From an uncultured bacterium (GTDB lineage Bacteria; Bacillota; Clostridia; Oscillospirales; Oscillospiraceae): 64,000 bases of DNA. The stretch covers positions 39,445-103,444 of the forward strand of contig CASFCS010000004.1 of assembly GCA_949293245.1 (NCBI GenBank). Reading direction: 5' to 3'. Each line of letters begins with the position of its first letter. Within the stretch, counting starts at the first letter, position 1. The translations under genes and the position numbers were made by a program. Below are positions 8,324 through 16,476 of the stretch, one piece after another. The notes under the pieces were generated by a model. That model was not told the DNA's origin and searched no databases. It was given only the letters and a program-made list of their open reading frames with translations.

Positions 8324-9724
8324 ATGAATGTAGATCTGAACCTTGTGGAACGGCTGGTCCAGAAGGTGCTGGAGCAGGTGGACGACGCTGAGCTCACCAC
8401 CGCCGGCGACTGCGGCGTCTTTGCCACCATGGACGAGGCTGTGGCCGCCGCGGAGGAGGCCCAGCGGGAGTACCTGACCCGCTCCATGGCCGACCGGGCC
8501 AAATATGTGCAGGTGATCCGGGACGTGGTCCTGAAGAAGGAGAACCTGGAGTACATGTCCCAGGCCACTGTGGATGAGACCGGCATGGGCGGCTACGAGT
8601 ACAAGGTGATCAAGAACACCCTGGCGGCCACCAAGACCCCCGGTGTGGAGGACCTGACTACCGAGGCCCTGTCCGGTGACGACGGCCTCACCCTGGTGGA
8701 GTACTCCCCCTTTGGCGTGATCGGCGCCATCACCCCCACCACCAACCCCACCGAGACCGTCATTTGTAACTCCATCGGTATGCTGGCTGCCGGCAACGCC
8801 GTGGTGTTCAGCCCCCATCCCCGGGCCAAGAACGTGACCCTTTTCCTCATCAAGGCCATCAACCGGGCTCTGATGAATGCGGGCGCGCCGGCCAACCTGG
8901 TGGTCACCGTGGCCGAGCCCTCTATTGAGAACACCAACGCCATGATGAACCACCCCAAGGTCCGTATGCTGGTTGCCACCGGCGGCCCCGGCATTGTAAA
9001 GACCGTCCTCTCCTCCGGCAAGAAGGCCATCGGCGCCGGCGCGGGCAATCCCCCCGTGGTGGTGGATGAGACCGCCGACATCGAGAAGGCCGCCAAGGAC
9101 ATTGTCAACGGCTGCAGCTTCGACAACAACCTGCCCTGTATCGCCGAGAAGGAGATCATCGCGGTGGACTCCATCGCCGACTATCTCATCTTCAACATGA
9201 AGAACGCCGGCGCCTATGAGGTGCGTGACAAGAAGGTCATTGACCAGCTGGTGGAGCTGGTGACCAAGGAGGGCAAGCACCCCAAGACCGAGTTCGTGGG
9301 CAAGAGTGCCCAGTATATTCTCAGCCAGGTGGGCATCCAGGTGGGGCCCGAGGTAAAGGTCATCCTGATGGAGGCCACCGAGGATCATCCCTTTGTGCAG
9401 GTGGAGCTGATGATGCCCATCCTGCCCCTGGTCCGTGTGAAGAATGTGGACGAGGCCATCGACATGGCCATCCGTGTGGAGCACGGCAACCGTCACACCG
9501 CCATCATGCACTCCCGGAACGTGGATAAGCTCACCAAGATGGCCAAGCTGATCCAGACCACCATCTTCGTGAAGAACGGCCCCTCTTATGCCGGTATCGG
9601 CGTGGGCGGCATGGGCCACACCACCTTTACCATTGCGGGACCCACCGGTGAGGGCCTCACCTCTGCCAAGTCTTTTGCCCGGAGAAGAAAGTGCGTGCTG
9701 GTTGGCGGCTTTGACGTCCGTTAA
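8324..9724 (+). CDS. pduP: CoA-acylating propionaldehyde dehydrogenase PduP
   Basis: 466 residues, normal length. PduP oxidises propionaldehyde with NAD+ and CoA to propionyl-CoA within the compartment. The first 20 residues (MNVDLNLVERLVQKVLEQVD) are the amphipathic encapsulation peptide. Then come the ALDH blocks: PFGVIGAITPTTNPTETV, GNAVVFSPHPRAKNV, ATGGPGIVKTV, the catalytic cysteine in the SFDNNLPCIAEKE segment (about residue 271) and GPSYAGIGVGGMGHTTFTIAGPTGEG. It is similar in fold to, but clearly distinct from, the second acylating dehydrogenase on the minus strand at 22.6-24.0 kb. AGGAGG precedes the ATG. Confidence 0.96.
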   Translation: MNVDLNLVERLVQKVLEQVDDAELTTAGDCGVFATMDEAVAAAEEAQREYLTRSMADRAKYVQVIRDVVLKKENLEYMSQATVDETGMGGYEYKVIKNTLAATKTPGVEDLTTEALSGDDGLTLVEYSPFGVIGAITPTTNPTETVICNSIGMLAAGNAVVFSPHPRAKNVTLFLIKAINRALMNAGAPANLVVTVAEPSIENTNAMMNHPKVRMLVATGGPGIVKTVLSSGKKAIGAGAGNPPVVVDETADIEKAAKDIVNGCSFDNNLPCIAEKEIIAVDSIADYLIFNMKNAGAYEVRDKKVIDQLVELVTKEGKHPKTEFVGKSAQYILSQVGIQVGPEVKVILMEATEDHPFVQVELMMPILPLVRVKNVDEAIDMAIRVEHGNRHTAIMHSRNVDKLTKMAKLIQTTIFVKNGPSYAGIGVGGMGHTTFTIAGPTGEGLTSAKSFARRRKCVLVGGFDVR

Positions 9725-9765
9725 ACCAGGCCAGACGGGCTTTGGCTGATGAAAGGATTGGAATT

Positions 9766-11091
9766 ATGGGAAACAATCTGATTGCCGCAGTGGAGCAGGC
9801 TGGCATCGTTGGCGCCGGCGGTGCTGGGTTTCCAACCCATGTCAAGCTGAACGCCAAGGCAGATACCGTCATCATCAACGGCGCGGAGTGTGAGCCCCTG
9901 CTCCGGGTGGATCAGCAGCTGATGGCCCGCAAGGCTCAGACTCTGCTGGAAGCCCTGAACATGATCGTGGAGCAGGTGGGCGCCCAGCGGGGCGTGGTGG
10001 CTTTGAAGGAGCACTACCACGAGGCCACTGCCGCCCTGCAGCAGCACCTGCCCCGGTATCCCAAGCTGAGTATCCACCTGTTGGGCGGGTTCTACCCCGC
10101 CGGTGACGAGCAGGTCATCGTCTGCGAAGTCACCGGCCGGGTGGTGCCCGAGGGCGGCATTCCCATTCAGGTGGGCGTGGTGGTCACCAATGTGGAGACT
10201 GCCCTGAACGTATATGCCGCAGCCACCTCTGGCGCGCCGGTGACGGAGAAGTACGTTACCGTGACCGGTGCGGTGCAGACCCCCATCACCGTCAAGGTCC
10301 CCCTGGGCGCCACAGTCCGGGAGACCCTGGCCATGGCTGGGGGGCCCACGGTGGCGGAGTATTCGGTGGTCAACGGCGGTCCCATGATGGGCGCCCTGGT
10401 CTCTCCGGACAGCTATATTACCAAGACCACAAAAGGCCTCATCGTGGTCCCTAAGGGTCATCCCTTGCTGCTGAGCCTGGAGAAGCCCCTGGCGCGGTCC
10501 ATTCGGGATGCGGCCATTGCCTGTATGCAGTGCTCCCTGTGTACCGAGGTGTGCCCCCGGGCCAATCTGGGACACCGCATCCATCCCCACAAGCTCATGC
10601 GGCTGGCCGGTTACGGCTCGCTGTGTGACGAGAAGGACACCCCTATGAACGCCTATCTGTGCTGCGGCTGCCGGCTGTGTGAGTACGCCTGCGTCATGAA
10701 CCTGCAGCCCTGGAAGCTCAACGGCAATCTGAAGGGGATCCTGGGGAAGAACGGAATCCGCAACACCCTGCACAACCAGCCCGAGCATCCTGCACCCTTC
10801 CGCGAGACCAAGCGCTATCCCGTCCACAAGCTCATCCATCAGCTGGGGCTGTCCCAGTACGACGTGCCCGCGCCGATGGATGAATCCCTGCGTAATGTAA
10901 GCAAGGTCACGCTCCCCCTCCGCCAGAATGTGGGGGCGCCGGCCGAGCCTGTGGTGAAGGCGGGGGACGTCGTCACCGCAGGGGATCTGATCGCCCGTAT
11001 TCCGGAGGGCAAGCTGGGCGCCAACCTCCACGCGAGCATCTCCGGTACTGTACAGGCGGTTACCGACACAGCGATTGTGATCCAGGCGTAA
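9766..11091 (+). CDS. pduS: Cobalamin reductase PduS (RnfC-like flavin/Fe-S protein)
   Basis: 441 residues from the ATG at 9766, chosen over an upstream in-frame TTG at 9742 because AAAGGA lies about 9 bases before the ATG. PduS reduces cob(II)alamin using NADH through FMN and two [4Fe-4S] clusters and feeds the adenosyltransferase PduO. An NADH/FMN loop is at VGAGGAGFPTHVKL (residues 15-28). Two cluster motifs are visible: CMQCSLCTEVCP from about residue 253 and CCGCRLCEYAC from about residue 302. A C-terminal barrel-sandwich domain (VVKAGDVVTAGDLIARIPEGKLG) resembles RnfC. Confidence 0.95.
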   Translation: MGNNLIAAVEQAGIVGAGGAGFPTHVKLNAKADTVIINGAECEPLLRVDQQLMARKAQTLLEALNMIVEQVGAQRGVVALKEHYHEATAALQQHLPRYPKLSIHLLGGFYPAGDEQVIVCEVTGRVVPEGGIPIQVGVVVTNVETALNVYAAATSGAPVTEKYVTVTGAVQTPITVKVPLGATVRETLAMAGGPTVAEYSVVNGGPMMGALVSPDSYITKTTKGLIVVPKGHPLLLSLEKPLARSIRDAAIACMQCSLCTEVCPRANLGHRIHPHKLMRLAGYGSLCDEKDTPMNAYLCCGCRLCEYACVMNLQPWKLNGNLKGILGKNGIRNTLHNQPEHPAPFRETKRYPVHKLIHQLGLSQYDVPAPMDESLRNVSKVTLPLRQNVGAPAEPVVKAGDVVTAGDLIARIPEGKLGANLHASISGTVQAVTDTAIVIQA

Positions 11092-11154
11092 TCCCGATCC
11101 GACAGTTTGTAAGTTTTACGAGACCTAAAATCTACATCAAAGAGAGGGAAAATT

Positions 11155-12069
11155 ATGGATATCTTGGCATTGATCGCAGCATTTGGCGGCGGCGCTATCG
11201 GCGCCTACATGGGCGCGCTTCCCGCCTTTATTATGACCGGCGTGCTGGCCCTGCTGGGTGCCGGCCTGAGCGCTGCGGGCGTTGAGGCCGGTGGGTTCAT
11301 CACCACTTACATGGCGTTCGGTTCCTTTGTGGGCCCCCACATCGCCTTCGCCGGCGGCGTGGCCGCGGCCGCCTATGCCGGCCGCAAGGGCAAGCTGAGC
11401 AGCGGCGCTGACATCGGCTCCCCCCTCAACGGCCTGGGCTGCCCCGACGTCATCGTGGTGGGCGGTATCTTCGGTATCATCGGCTATGTGATCGCCACCC
11501 TGATCGGCATGCTGCCCGGCATCGGCGCCGGCCAGATCGCCGCCACTGACCTCCCCGGTATCACCGTGGTCATCTCCGGCATCATCTCCCGTCTGGTGTT
11601 CGGTAAGACCGGCCTCACCGGCAAGTACACCGGCAAGGGCCCCCGCACCTGGGCTTCCGGCGGCATTACCTTTGTCTACAATGTGATTCTGGGCCTGGGC
11701 ATCGGCGTGGCCGTGAGCTTTGTGGCCGCCGTTCTTTCCCAGACTGACTCCTGGGCTACCATTTCCGGCAACTATGCCGTGCTGTGCTTCGGCTTCGCGG
11801 CCATCACCCTGGTCTTCACTCAGACCGGGTCCGCTATGCCCGGCACCCACCACATCATGCTGCCCGCCGGCCTGGCCGCTGTGGTGGGCATCGGTGTCTG
11901 GGGCCCCTACGGCGCTTTCCTGGGCGTGGTGTTCGGCATTCTGGGCTCTCTGCTGGGCGACTTCTTCGGCAACACTTTCAACAGCCACTGCGACTCCCAC
12001 ATCGATCCTCCCGCCTTTACCATCTTCATCCTCACCTCCATCATCAGCGTGCTGGGTGCGGTGCTCTAA
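11155..12069 (+). CDS. Unclassified multi-pass membrane protein in the Pdu operon
   Basis: 304 residues, almost entirely hydrophobic and Gly/Ala-rich, with roughly eight or nine predicted membrane segments by eye. It lies inside the operon between pduS and pduT, where enterobacteria have no counterpart; their diol facilitator PduF is an aquaporin-type protein and this sequence has no NPA motifs. Conserved-looking polar elements are GTHHIMLPAG in a loop (about residues 231-240), NTFNSHCDSHIDPPA near the end (about 275-289) and GKYTGKGPRTWASGG in the middle. The clustered His, Asp and Cys suggest a metal or substrate site. I infer a transporter for the diol or another pathway compound; I do not recognise the family with certainty. 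Confidence 0.7.
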   Translation: MDILALIAAFGGGAIGAYMGALPAFIMTGVLALLGAGLSAAGVEAGGFITTYMAFGSFVGPHIAFAGGVAAAAYAGRKGKLSSGADIGSPLNGLGCPDVIVVGGIFGIIGYVIATLIGMLPGIGAGQIAATDLPGITVVISGIISRLVFGKTGLTGKYTGKGPRTWASGGITFVYNVILGLGIGVAVSFVAAVLSQTDSWATISGNYAVLCFGFAAITLVFTQTGSAMPGTHHIMLPAGLAAVVGIGVWGPYGAFLGVVFGILGSLLGDFFGNTFNSHCDSHIDPPAFTIFILTSIISVLGAVL

Positions 12070-12106
12070 GCTTGGCGGTTTAAGCGTGTAAGAAAAGAGG
12101 CTTTAC

Positions 12107-12655
12107 ATGGGAATTTCCATAGGACTGCTGGAACTGAAAAGCATCCCGGTGGGCATTCAGACCGCCGATGAGATGCTGAAGGCTGCCAATGTGCAGCTGT
12201 TGGTGGCGGCGCCCACCTGTCCGGGCAAGTACGTCATCATCATCAGTGGCAATGTTGGTGCGGTGAAGAGCTCCATGAATACGGGCCGGCAGTTTGCCGG
12301 CACCTTCCTGGTGGGGCACCACACCATCAACAACGTCCACGAATCCGTTCCCGCCGCGGTGGTGGGGACCACTGAGGTGAGTAAGGTGGCCTCACTGGGT
12401 GTCATTGAGACCATCTCCGCGCTGACGGCGGTGCAGGCGGGCGACATCGCGGCTAAGGCCTCCAACATCACCCTGATGGAGATCCGCATCGCCCGGGGCA
12501 TGGGCGGAAAGGGATTCCTCATCTTTACCGGTGAGGTATCGGCTGTCCGCTCTGCGGTCAAGGCCTGTATTTCGGGTCTGGAAAGCAGCGGCGAGATCAT
12601 CAGCCACTGTGTCATCCCCTCCCCCCATGCGGATCTGATAAAACAGTTGATGTAA
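12107..12655 (+). CDS. pduT: Tandem-BMC shell protein PduT
   Basis: 182 residues with two BMC domains in tandem (about 4-88 and 96-182), the trimer-forming type. PduT carries a [4Fe-4S] cluster at the three-fold axis held by one cysteine per subunit, Cys38 in the characterised protein. Here the same PxCPGKY context gives Cys38 at exactly that position, so the cluster is probably present. It is thought to pass electrons across the shell, in keeping with PduS close by. The second domain starts ASLGVIETISALTAVQAGDIA and ends CVIPSPHADL. Confidence 0.95.
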   Translation: MGISIGLLELKSIPVGIQTADEMLKAANVQLLVAAPTCPGKYVIIISGNVGAVKSSMNTGRQFAGTFLVGHHTINNVHESVPAAVVGTTEVSKVASLGVIETISALTAVQAGDIAAKASNITLMEIRIARGMGGKGFLIFTGEVSAVRSAVKACISGLESSGEIISHCVIPSPHADLIKQLM

Positions 12656-12663
12656 GCAGTGGA

Positions 12664-12706
12664 GATGTGGTATACTGTTCTGTGGAAGCAGGCAGTATAC
12701 CACATC
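12664..12706. repeat. Perfect 14-bp inverted repeat between pduT and the knuckle protein
   Basis: GATGTGGTATACTG at 12664-12677 is repeated exactly in inverted form at 12693-12706, with a 15-base loop. It starts 9 bases after the pduT stop. No run of T follows, so it is not a standard intrinsic terminator. It could be an RNA hairpin that sets relative expression along the operon, or a protein binding site. The two arms are seen directly; the role is inference. Confidence 0.75.
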
Positions 12707-12765
12707 CCGCAAAAGCTCTCGCCCAGCAGGGCAGAAGCAACAGCCCATGAAAGGAGGCAGCATCC

Positions 12766-12972
12766 ATGAGTGAGCAGCAGTGCCCGAATTGCCACTATCC
12801 CATCCCCGAGCGCAAGAAGCCCGGTGAGGAGAAGGCTCCCGGCAGCATGTATCATCCCTCCAATCCGGACGATACCGACAGCGTGGACTGCGCGCAGTGC
12901 TTCTATCAGGCTCCCCAGGAGCCCCAGAACGAGGACTGCCCTCAGTGCCACTACAGCCCCGACAAAGAGTAA
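12766..12972 (+). CDS. Small protein with three C-x2-C knuckles
   Basis: 68 residues, ATG at 12766 after a strong AAAGGAGG. It holds three copies of a C-x2-C-aromatic motif: CPNCHYP (Cys6/9), CAQCFYQ (Cys42/45) and CPQCHYS (Cys58/61), separated by hydrophilic Pro/Glu/Lys-rich linkers. Six cysteines could bind one or more zinc ions or an Fe-S cluster. I do not recognise a named family. It lies between pduT (an Fe-S shell protein) and a peroxiredoxin-glutaredoxin gene, so a redox or Fe-S-related accessory role at the shell is a reasonable guess but unproven. Good start signal and operon position make a real gene likely. Confidence 0.75.
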   Translation: MSEQQCPNCHYPIPERKKPGEEKAPGSMYHPSNPDDTDSVDCAQCFYQAPQEPQNEDCPQCHYSPDKE

Positions 12973-13026
12973 GCTCCAAAAGACGCAATGAAATGAAAAA
13001 ATAAACGATAGAAAGGGAGGACGAGC

Positions 13027-13824
13027 ATGGAACGTCTGGTTGGCAAAGAGGCGCCCGCTTTCAAGATGGAGGCACTGAGCGCCGACGGTGAGCATTTCAC
13101 CACGGTAGAGCTTTCTGATTACGCAGGGAAATGGCTCGTCCTCTTTTTCTATCCCATGGACTTCACTTTTGTCTGCCCCACAGAGCTCACCGCTTTTTCT
13201 GAGCGGCGGGCGGCCTTTGAACAGGCGGGGGCGGAGCTGCTGGCGGTGAGTACCGACAGCAAATTTTCCCACCTGGCCTGGACCCGGGAGGGCCTGGGCA
13301 AGCTGGGGTACCCCATGGCGGCGGACCAGACGCTGCGGGTCTGCCGGGATTACGGGGTGCTGCTGGAGGACGAGGGGGTGGCCCTGAGGGGTCTGTTCCT
13401 CATTGACCCCCAGCAGAAGGTGCGCTACAGCGTCATCCACGACAACGACATTGGCCGCAACCCGGAGGAGATCCTGCGGGTACTGGCGGCCCTCCAGTCC
13501 GGCGGCCTGTGCGCCGCGGGTTGGACCGCGGGGCAGGATAACCTCCACCCCGAGATCCCCCAGGAGCAGCCCCACCTGGAGGTGACGGGCCAGTACGATG
13601 TCACCATCTACACCCAGCCCGGGTGCAGCTACTGCCGCCGCACCAAGGAGTTTCTCCAGGAGTGCGGGGTGGCCTACCGGGAGGTGGACCTGACCACCGA
13701 CAAAGCCGGCCAGGCCTTCATGGCCCAGCGGGGCTACACCGCCCTGCCGGTGACAGTGATCGGTGACACGGAGATCAGCGGCTATGACATGGCGCGGGTG
13801 CGCAAGGCGCTGGGGCTGAACTGA
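13027..13824 (+). CDS. Peroxiredoxin-glutaredoxin fusion
   Basis: 265 residues. Residues 1-170 are a typical 2-Cys AhpC/Prx1-type peroxiredoxin: peroxidatic Cys50 in DFTFVCPTEL and resolving Cys162 in GLCAAGWTAG. After a short Pro-rich linker, residues 190-265 are a glutaredoxin-like domain with the redox pair Cys200-S-Y-Cys203 and the cis-Pro segment TALPVTVI. Such fusions reduce peroxides with electrons taken through the built-in glutaredoxin. It sits inside the microcompartment operon, 30 bases upstream of pduU, with AAAGGGAGG before the ATG. It may protect the oxygen-sensitive B12 and Fe-S machinery; there is no visible encapsulation peptide, so it is probably cytosolic. Confidence 0.92.
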   Translation: MERLVGKEAPAFKMEALSADGEHFTTVELSDYAGKWLVLFFYPMDFTFVCPTELTAFSERRAAFEQAGAELLAVSTDSKFSHLAWTREGLGKLGYPMAADQTLRVCRDYGVLLEDEGVALRGLFLIDPQQKVRYSVIHDNDIGRNPEEILRVLAALQSGGLCAAGWTAGQDNLHPEIPQEQPHLEVTGQYDVTIYTQPGCSYCRRTKEFLQECGVAYREVDLTTDKAGQAFMAQRGYTALPVTVIGDTEISGYDMARVRKALGLN

Positions 13825-13854
13825 GGCCCCTTTTGAAACAAGGAGCGATCGCGT

Positions 13855-14232
13855 ATGGATGAGAACAGACAGGACCCCAGCCTGGGGAAACTGCGTATTG
13901 TCCAGGAGTCGGTTCCCGGCAAGGAAGTGACTCTGGCCCATATCATTGCCAGCCCCGACGAGGTGATCTATCAGAAGCTGGGGCTGGACCCCAATGTGGA
14001 CTATCACCAGGCGGCCATCGCCGTGCTGGCCATCTGCCCCTGTGAGACCACCGTTATCGCCGGCGACATCGCCCTGAAGACCTCCAAGATTGAGATGGGG
14101 TTCCTGGACCGGTTTTCCGGCACCCTGATCTTCACCGGGCGCATCGGCAATGTGGAGTCCTCGGTGCGGGGCATCCTGACCTACCTTAAGAACAAGCTGG
14201 GCTTTACCGTCTGCGAGATTACCCGGACATGA
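13855..14232 (+). CDS. pduU: Circularly permuted BMC shell protein PduU
   Basis: 125 residues. PduU/EutS proteins are permuted BMC-H proteins whose hexamer forms an extra beta-barrel cap. Family blocks are RIVQESVPGKEVTLAHIIASP, YQKLGL, ALKTSKIEMGFLDRFSGTLIFTG and the TVCEITRT end, which matches the conserved C-terminus. It has about 8 extra N-terminal residues compared with enterobacterial PduU. The stop overlaps the pduV start (ATGA at 14229-14232). PduU is known to bind PduV, so coupling is expected. Confidence 0.95.
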   Translation: MDENRQDPSLGKLRIVQESVPGKEVTLAHIIASPDEVIYQKLGLDPNVDYHQAAIAVLAICPCETTVIAGDIALKTSKIEMGFLDRFSGTLIFTGRIGNVESSVRGILTYLKNKLGFTVCEITRT

Positions 14233-14738
14233 AAAAAATCATGCTGGTGGGCCGCAGTGAGTGCGGCAAGACAACGCTGCGTCAGGCCCTGAAAGGCGGT
14301 ACCATCAAGTACCACAAGACCCAGTACATCAACCACTACGATGTGGTGATCGACACGCCGGGGGAGTATGCGGAAACCCATACCCTGGGCAGAGCTCTGG
14401 CGCTGTACAGTTACGAGTGCGATGTCATCGCCCTCCTGCTCAACAGCACGGAGCCCTATTCCCTCTATCCGCCCTGTGTGGCGGCCTGTGCCAACCGGCC
14501 GGTGATCGGCATCGTGACACAGATCGACCAGCCCAAGGGGAATGTGGACCGCGCCCACAACTGGCTGAAGCTGGCAGGGTGTAACCCCATTTTCCATGTC
14601 AGCTCGTACACCGGGGAGGGGATCTGGGAGATCCTCAACTATCTGAAAGAGCCGGGAGACGTGCTGCCTTGGGAGAGCGCCGAAGAAGCGGAGAAGCCCC
14701 GGAACGTGGTGTCCGACAAGTATGGACCGATTGTGTAA
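14229..14738 (+). CDS. pduV: PduV/EutP-type small GTPase
   Basis: 169 residues, the last gene of the compartment operon. G1 loop GRSECGKTT (residues 7-15), G3-type DTPGEYAE (about 42-49) and G4-like TQIDQPKGN (about 97-105) show a Ras-like P-loop protein. PduV docks on the shell through PduU and has been linked to movement or positioning of compartments. It overlaps the pduU stop by four bases and is followed by a strong terminator. Confidence 0.92.
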   Translation: MKKIMLVGRSECGKTTLRQALKGGTIKYHKTQYINHYDVVIDTPGEYAETHTLGRALALYSYECDVIALLLNSTEPYSLYPPCVAACANRPVIGIVTQIDQPKGNVDRAHNWLKLAGCNPIFHVSSYTGEGIWEILNYLKEPGDVLPWESAEEAEKPRNVVSDKYGPIV

Positions 14739-14752
14739 GTTTGCAAACAATG

Positions 14753-14799
14753 GGGAGCGAATGGCGGGAAGGCGTCCCGCTGTTCGCTCCCGTTTTCTT
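14753..14799 (+). terminator. Intrinsic terminator ending the Pdu operon
   Basis: GGGAGCGAA pairs with TTCGCTCCC around an inner GCGGGA/TCCCGC stem, followed by TTTTCTTATTT. It begins 14 bases after the pduV stop. Confidence 0.9.
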
Positions 14800-14882
14800 A
14801 TTTGTGCGCCCGATGGGGGCGGGCTGTCTTTTGGTTGACAGCTGTGGTATGGGTTCAAAAAGCAAAAAGGAGGATGAGGACT

Positions 14883-15941
14883 GTGGAACTGCGAGAGATG
14901 CTGGACACCATTAAGCCTGTGGATGAGGGGGCCCGGGAGGCGGCCTGGAAGCACTGGGACGCCGTGGCCAAGCCCCTGCGCTCCCTGGGGCTGCTGGAGG
15001 AGGCGGTGGTCCGCATGGCCGCCATTGAGCGCACAGAGATGGTGCGCCTGGGGAAACGGGCTGTGGTGGTCATGTGCGCCGACAACGGGGTGGTGGCCGA
15101 GGGGGTCACCCAGACCGGCCAGGAGGTCACCGCCATCGTGGCAGAGAATATGACCCGGAAGGCCACCTCTGTGTGCCAGATGGCCCAGGTGGCCCGGGCG
15201 GACGTGATCCCCGTGGACGTGGGCACCTGCCGCCCCCTGTGCGAGGGGGTGCTGGACCGGTGCATCCGCCGGGGGGGCACTGCCAACATGACCCAGGGCC
15301 CCGCCATGAGCCGGGAGGAGTGTCTCCGGGCCATCCAGGTGGGCATTGACATTGTAAACCAGCTGAAAGAACAAGGATACGGTCTTATTGCCACGGGGGA
15401 GATGGGCATCGGCAACACCACCACCTCCTCGGCCATCGTGTCCGTCCTGCTGGATCGGGACCCCGGCCAGGTGACTGGGCGGGGGGCCGGCCTGTCCTCT
15501 GCGGGGCTGGAGCGGAAGATTGCCGCCATTGAGCGGGCCATCGCCGTGAATGCCCCCGACCCCGCCGACCCCATCGACGTGCTGCACAAGGTGGGCGGCC
15601 TGGATATCGCCGGGCTGGTGGGTGTATTCCTGGGCTGCGCCGCCCAGCGCATCCCCGTGCTGGTAGACGGCTTCATCTCCGCCACTGCCGCTCTGGTGGC
15701 CACGCGGCTGTGCCCCTGTGTCCAGGACTATCTCATGGCCAGCCACGTCTCCAAGGAGCCTGCGGGCCAGATGCTGCTGGATGCCCTGGGTCTGCGGCCC
15801 CTGCTCTACGGGGAGATGTGCCTGGGAGAGGGTACCGGCGCGGTGGCTATCATGCCTCTGCTGGACATGGCCCTGGCGGTGTACCACGGCATGACCACTT
15901 TTGAAGAGACCAATATCGAGACCTATGTGCCCCAGGTGTGA
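14883..15941 (+). CDS. cobT: Nicotinate-nucleotide:dimethylbenzimidazole phosphoribosyltransferase CobT
   Basis: 352 residues from the GTG at 14883. This start is preferred over the ATG at 14874, which directly abuts the AAGGAGG site. CobT makes alpha-ribazole phosphate for the lower ligand of cobalamin. The conserved segments are seen: KPLRSLGLLEEAVVRMAAIE, VVVMCADNGVVAEGVTQTGQEVT, MGIGNTTTSSAI, TGRGAGLSSAGLERK and the catalytic acid in MCLGEGTGAVA. It opens the cobalamin lower-loop operon directly behind the Pdu operon. No cobalamin riboswitch is recognisable in the short gap before it. Confidence 0.95.
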   Translation: MELREMLDTIKPVDEGAREAAWKHWDAVAKPLRSLGLLEEAVVRMAAIERTEMVRLGKRAVVVMCADNGVVAEGVTQTGQEVTAIVAENMTRKATSVCQMAQVARADVIPVDVGTCRPLCEGVLDRCIRRGGTANMTQGPAMSREECLRAIQVGIDIVNQLKEQGYGLIATGEMGIGNTTTSSAIVSVLLDRDPGQVTGRGAGLSSAGLERKIAAIERAIAVNAPDPADPIDVLHKVGGLDIAGLVGVFLGCAAQRIPVLVDGFISATAALVATRLCPCVQDYLMASHVSKEPAGQMLLDALGLRPLLYGEMCLGEGTGAVAIMPLLDMALAVYHGMTTFEETNIETYVPQV

Positions 15942-16476
15942 GGAGGGCTGCCGCCTGACCCTGGTGTCCGGCGGGGCGGCCAGCGGCAAGTCGGAGTTTG
16001 CCGAGTCCCTGGTCACCGCCACGCCGGGGCGGCGGATCTACCTGGCCACCATGGAGCCCTGGGGGGAGGAGGGGGCCTTCCGCATCGCCCGGCACCGCGC
16101 CCTGCGGGCCGGGAAGGGATTTGAGACGGTGGAGCGCCCCCGGGACCTGACCGGAGCGTGTGTGCCGGAGGGCTGCACGGTGCTGCTGGAGTGCCTGTCT
16201 AATCTGGCGGCCAACGAGTGTTTCGGCCCAGATGGCTTTGACGGGGCGGAGGCCCGCATCCTGAAGGGAATCCAGGAGGTGGCAGAGCGGTCCCGGGCCC
16301 TGGTGGTGGTGACCAATGAGCTCTTTGGGGACGGGCTGCCCTACGACGGGGAGACATTGCGCTATCTGGACGTACTGGCCGCCCTCAACCGCCGGCTGGC
16401 CCGCATGGCGGACCGGGTGGCGGAGGTGGTGTGCGGCATTCCCATCTGGTGGAAGGGGGAGGGACCATGCGGCTGA
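15925..16476 (+). CDS. cobU: CobU-type adenosylcobinamide kinase / guanylyltransferase (first copy)
   Basis: 183 residues from the ATG at 15925, overlapping the end of cobT; a GTG at 15964 is a possible later start. CobU phosphorylates adenosylcobinamide and transfers GMP to give adenosylcobinamide-GDP. The P-loop VSGGAASGKSEFAE lies near residues 13-26, followed by RRIYLATMEPWGEEGAFRIARHR and the LLECLSNLAANE segment. The usual NEVG.G.VP motif is replaced by TNELFGDGLPYDGETLRYLDVLAALNRRLA. A shorter second CobU-like gene follows cobS, so the two may split or share the function. Confidence 0.85.
   Translation: MCPRCEEGCRLTLVSGGAASGKSEFAESLVTATPGRRIYLATMEPWGEEGAFRIARHRALRAGKGFETVERPRDLTGACVPEGCTVLLECLSNLAANECFGPDGFDGAEARILKGIQEVAERSRALVVVTNELFGDGLPYDGETLRYLDVLAALNRRLARMADRVAEVVCGIPIWWKGEGPCG

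Noticed and set aside
14739..14882. Cobalamin riboswitch before cobT
   Set aside because: The gap is too short and is occupied by the pduV terminator; no B12-box-like sequence was seen.
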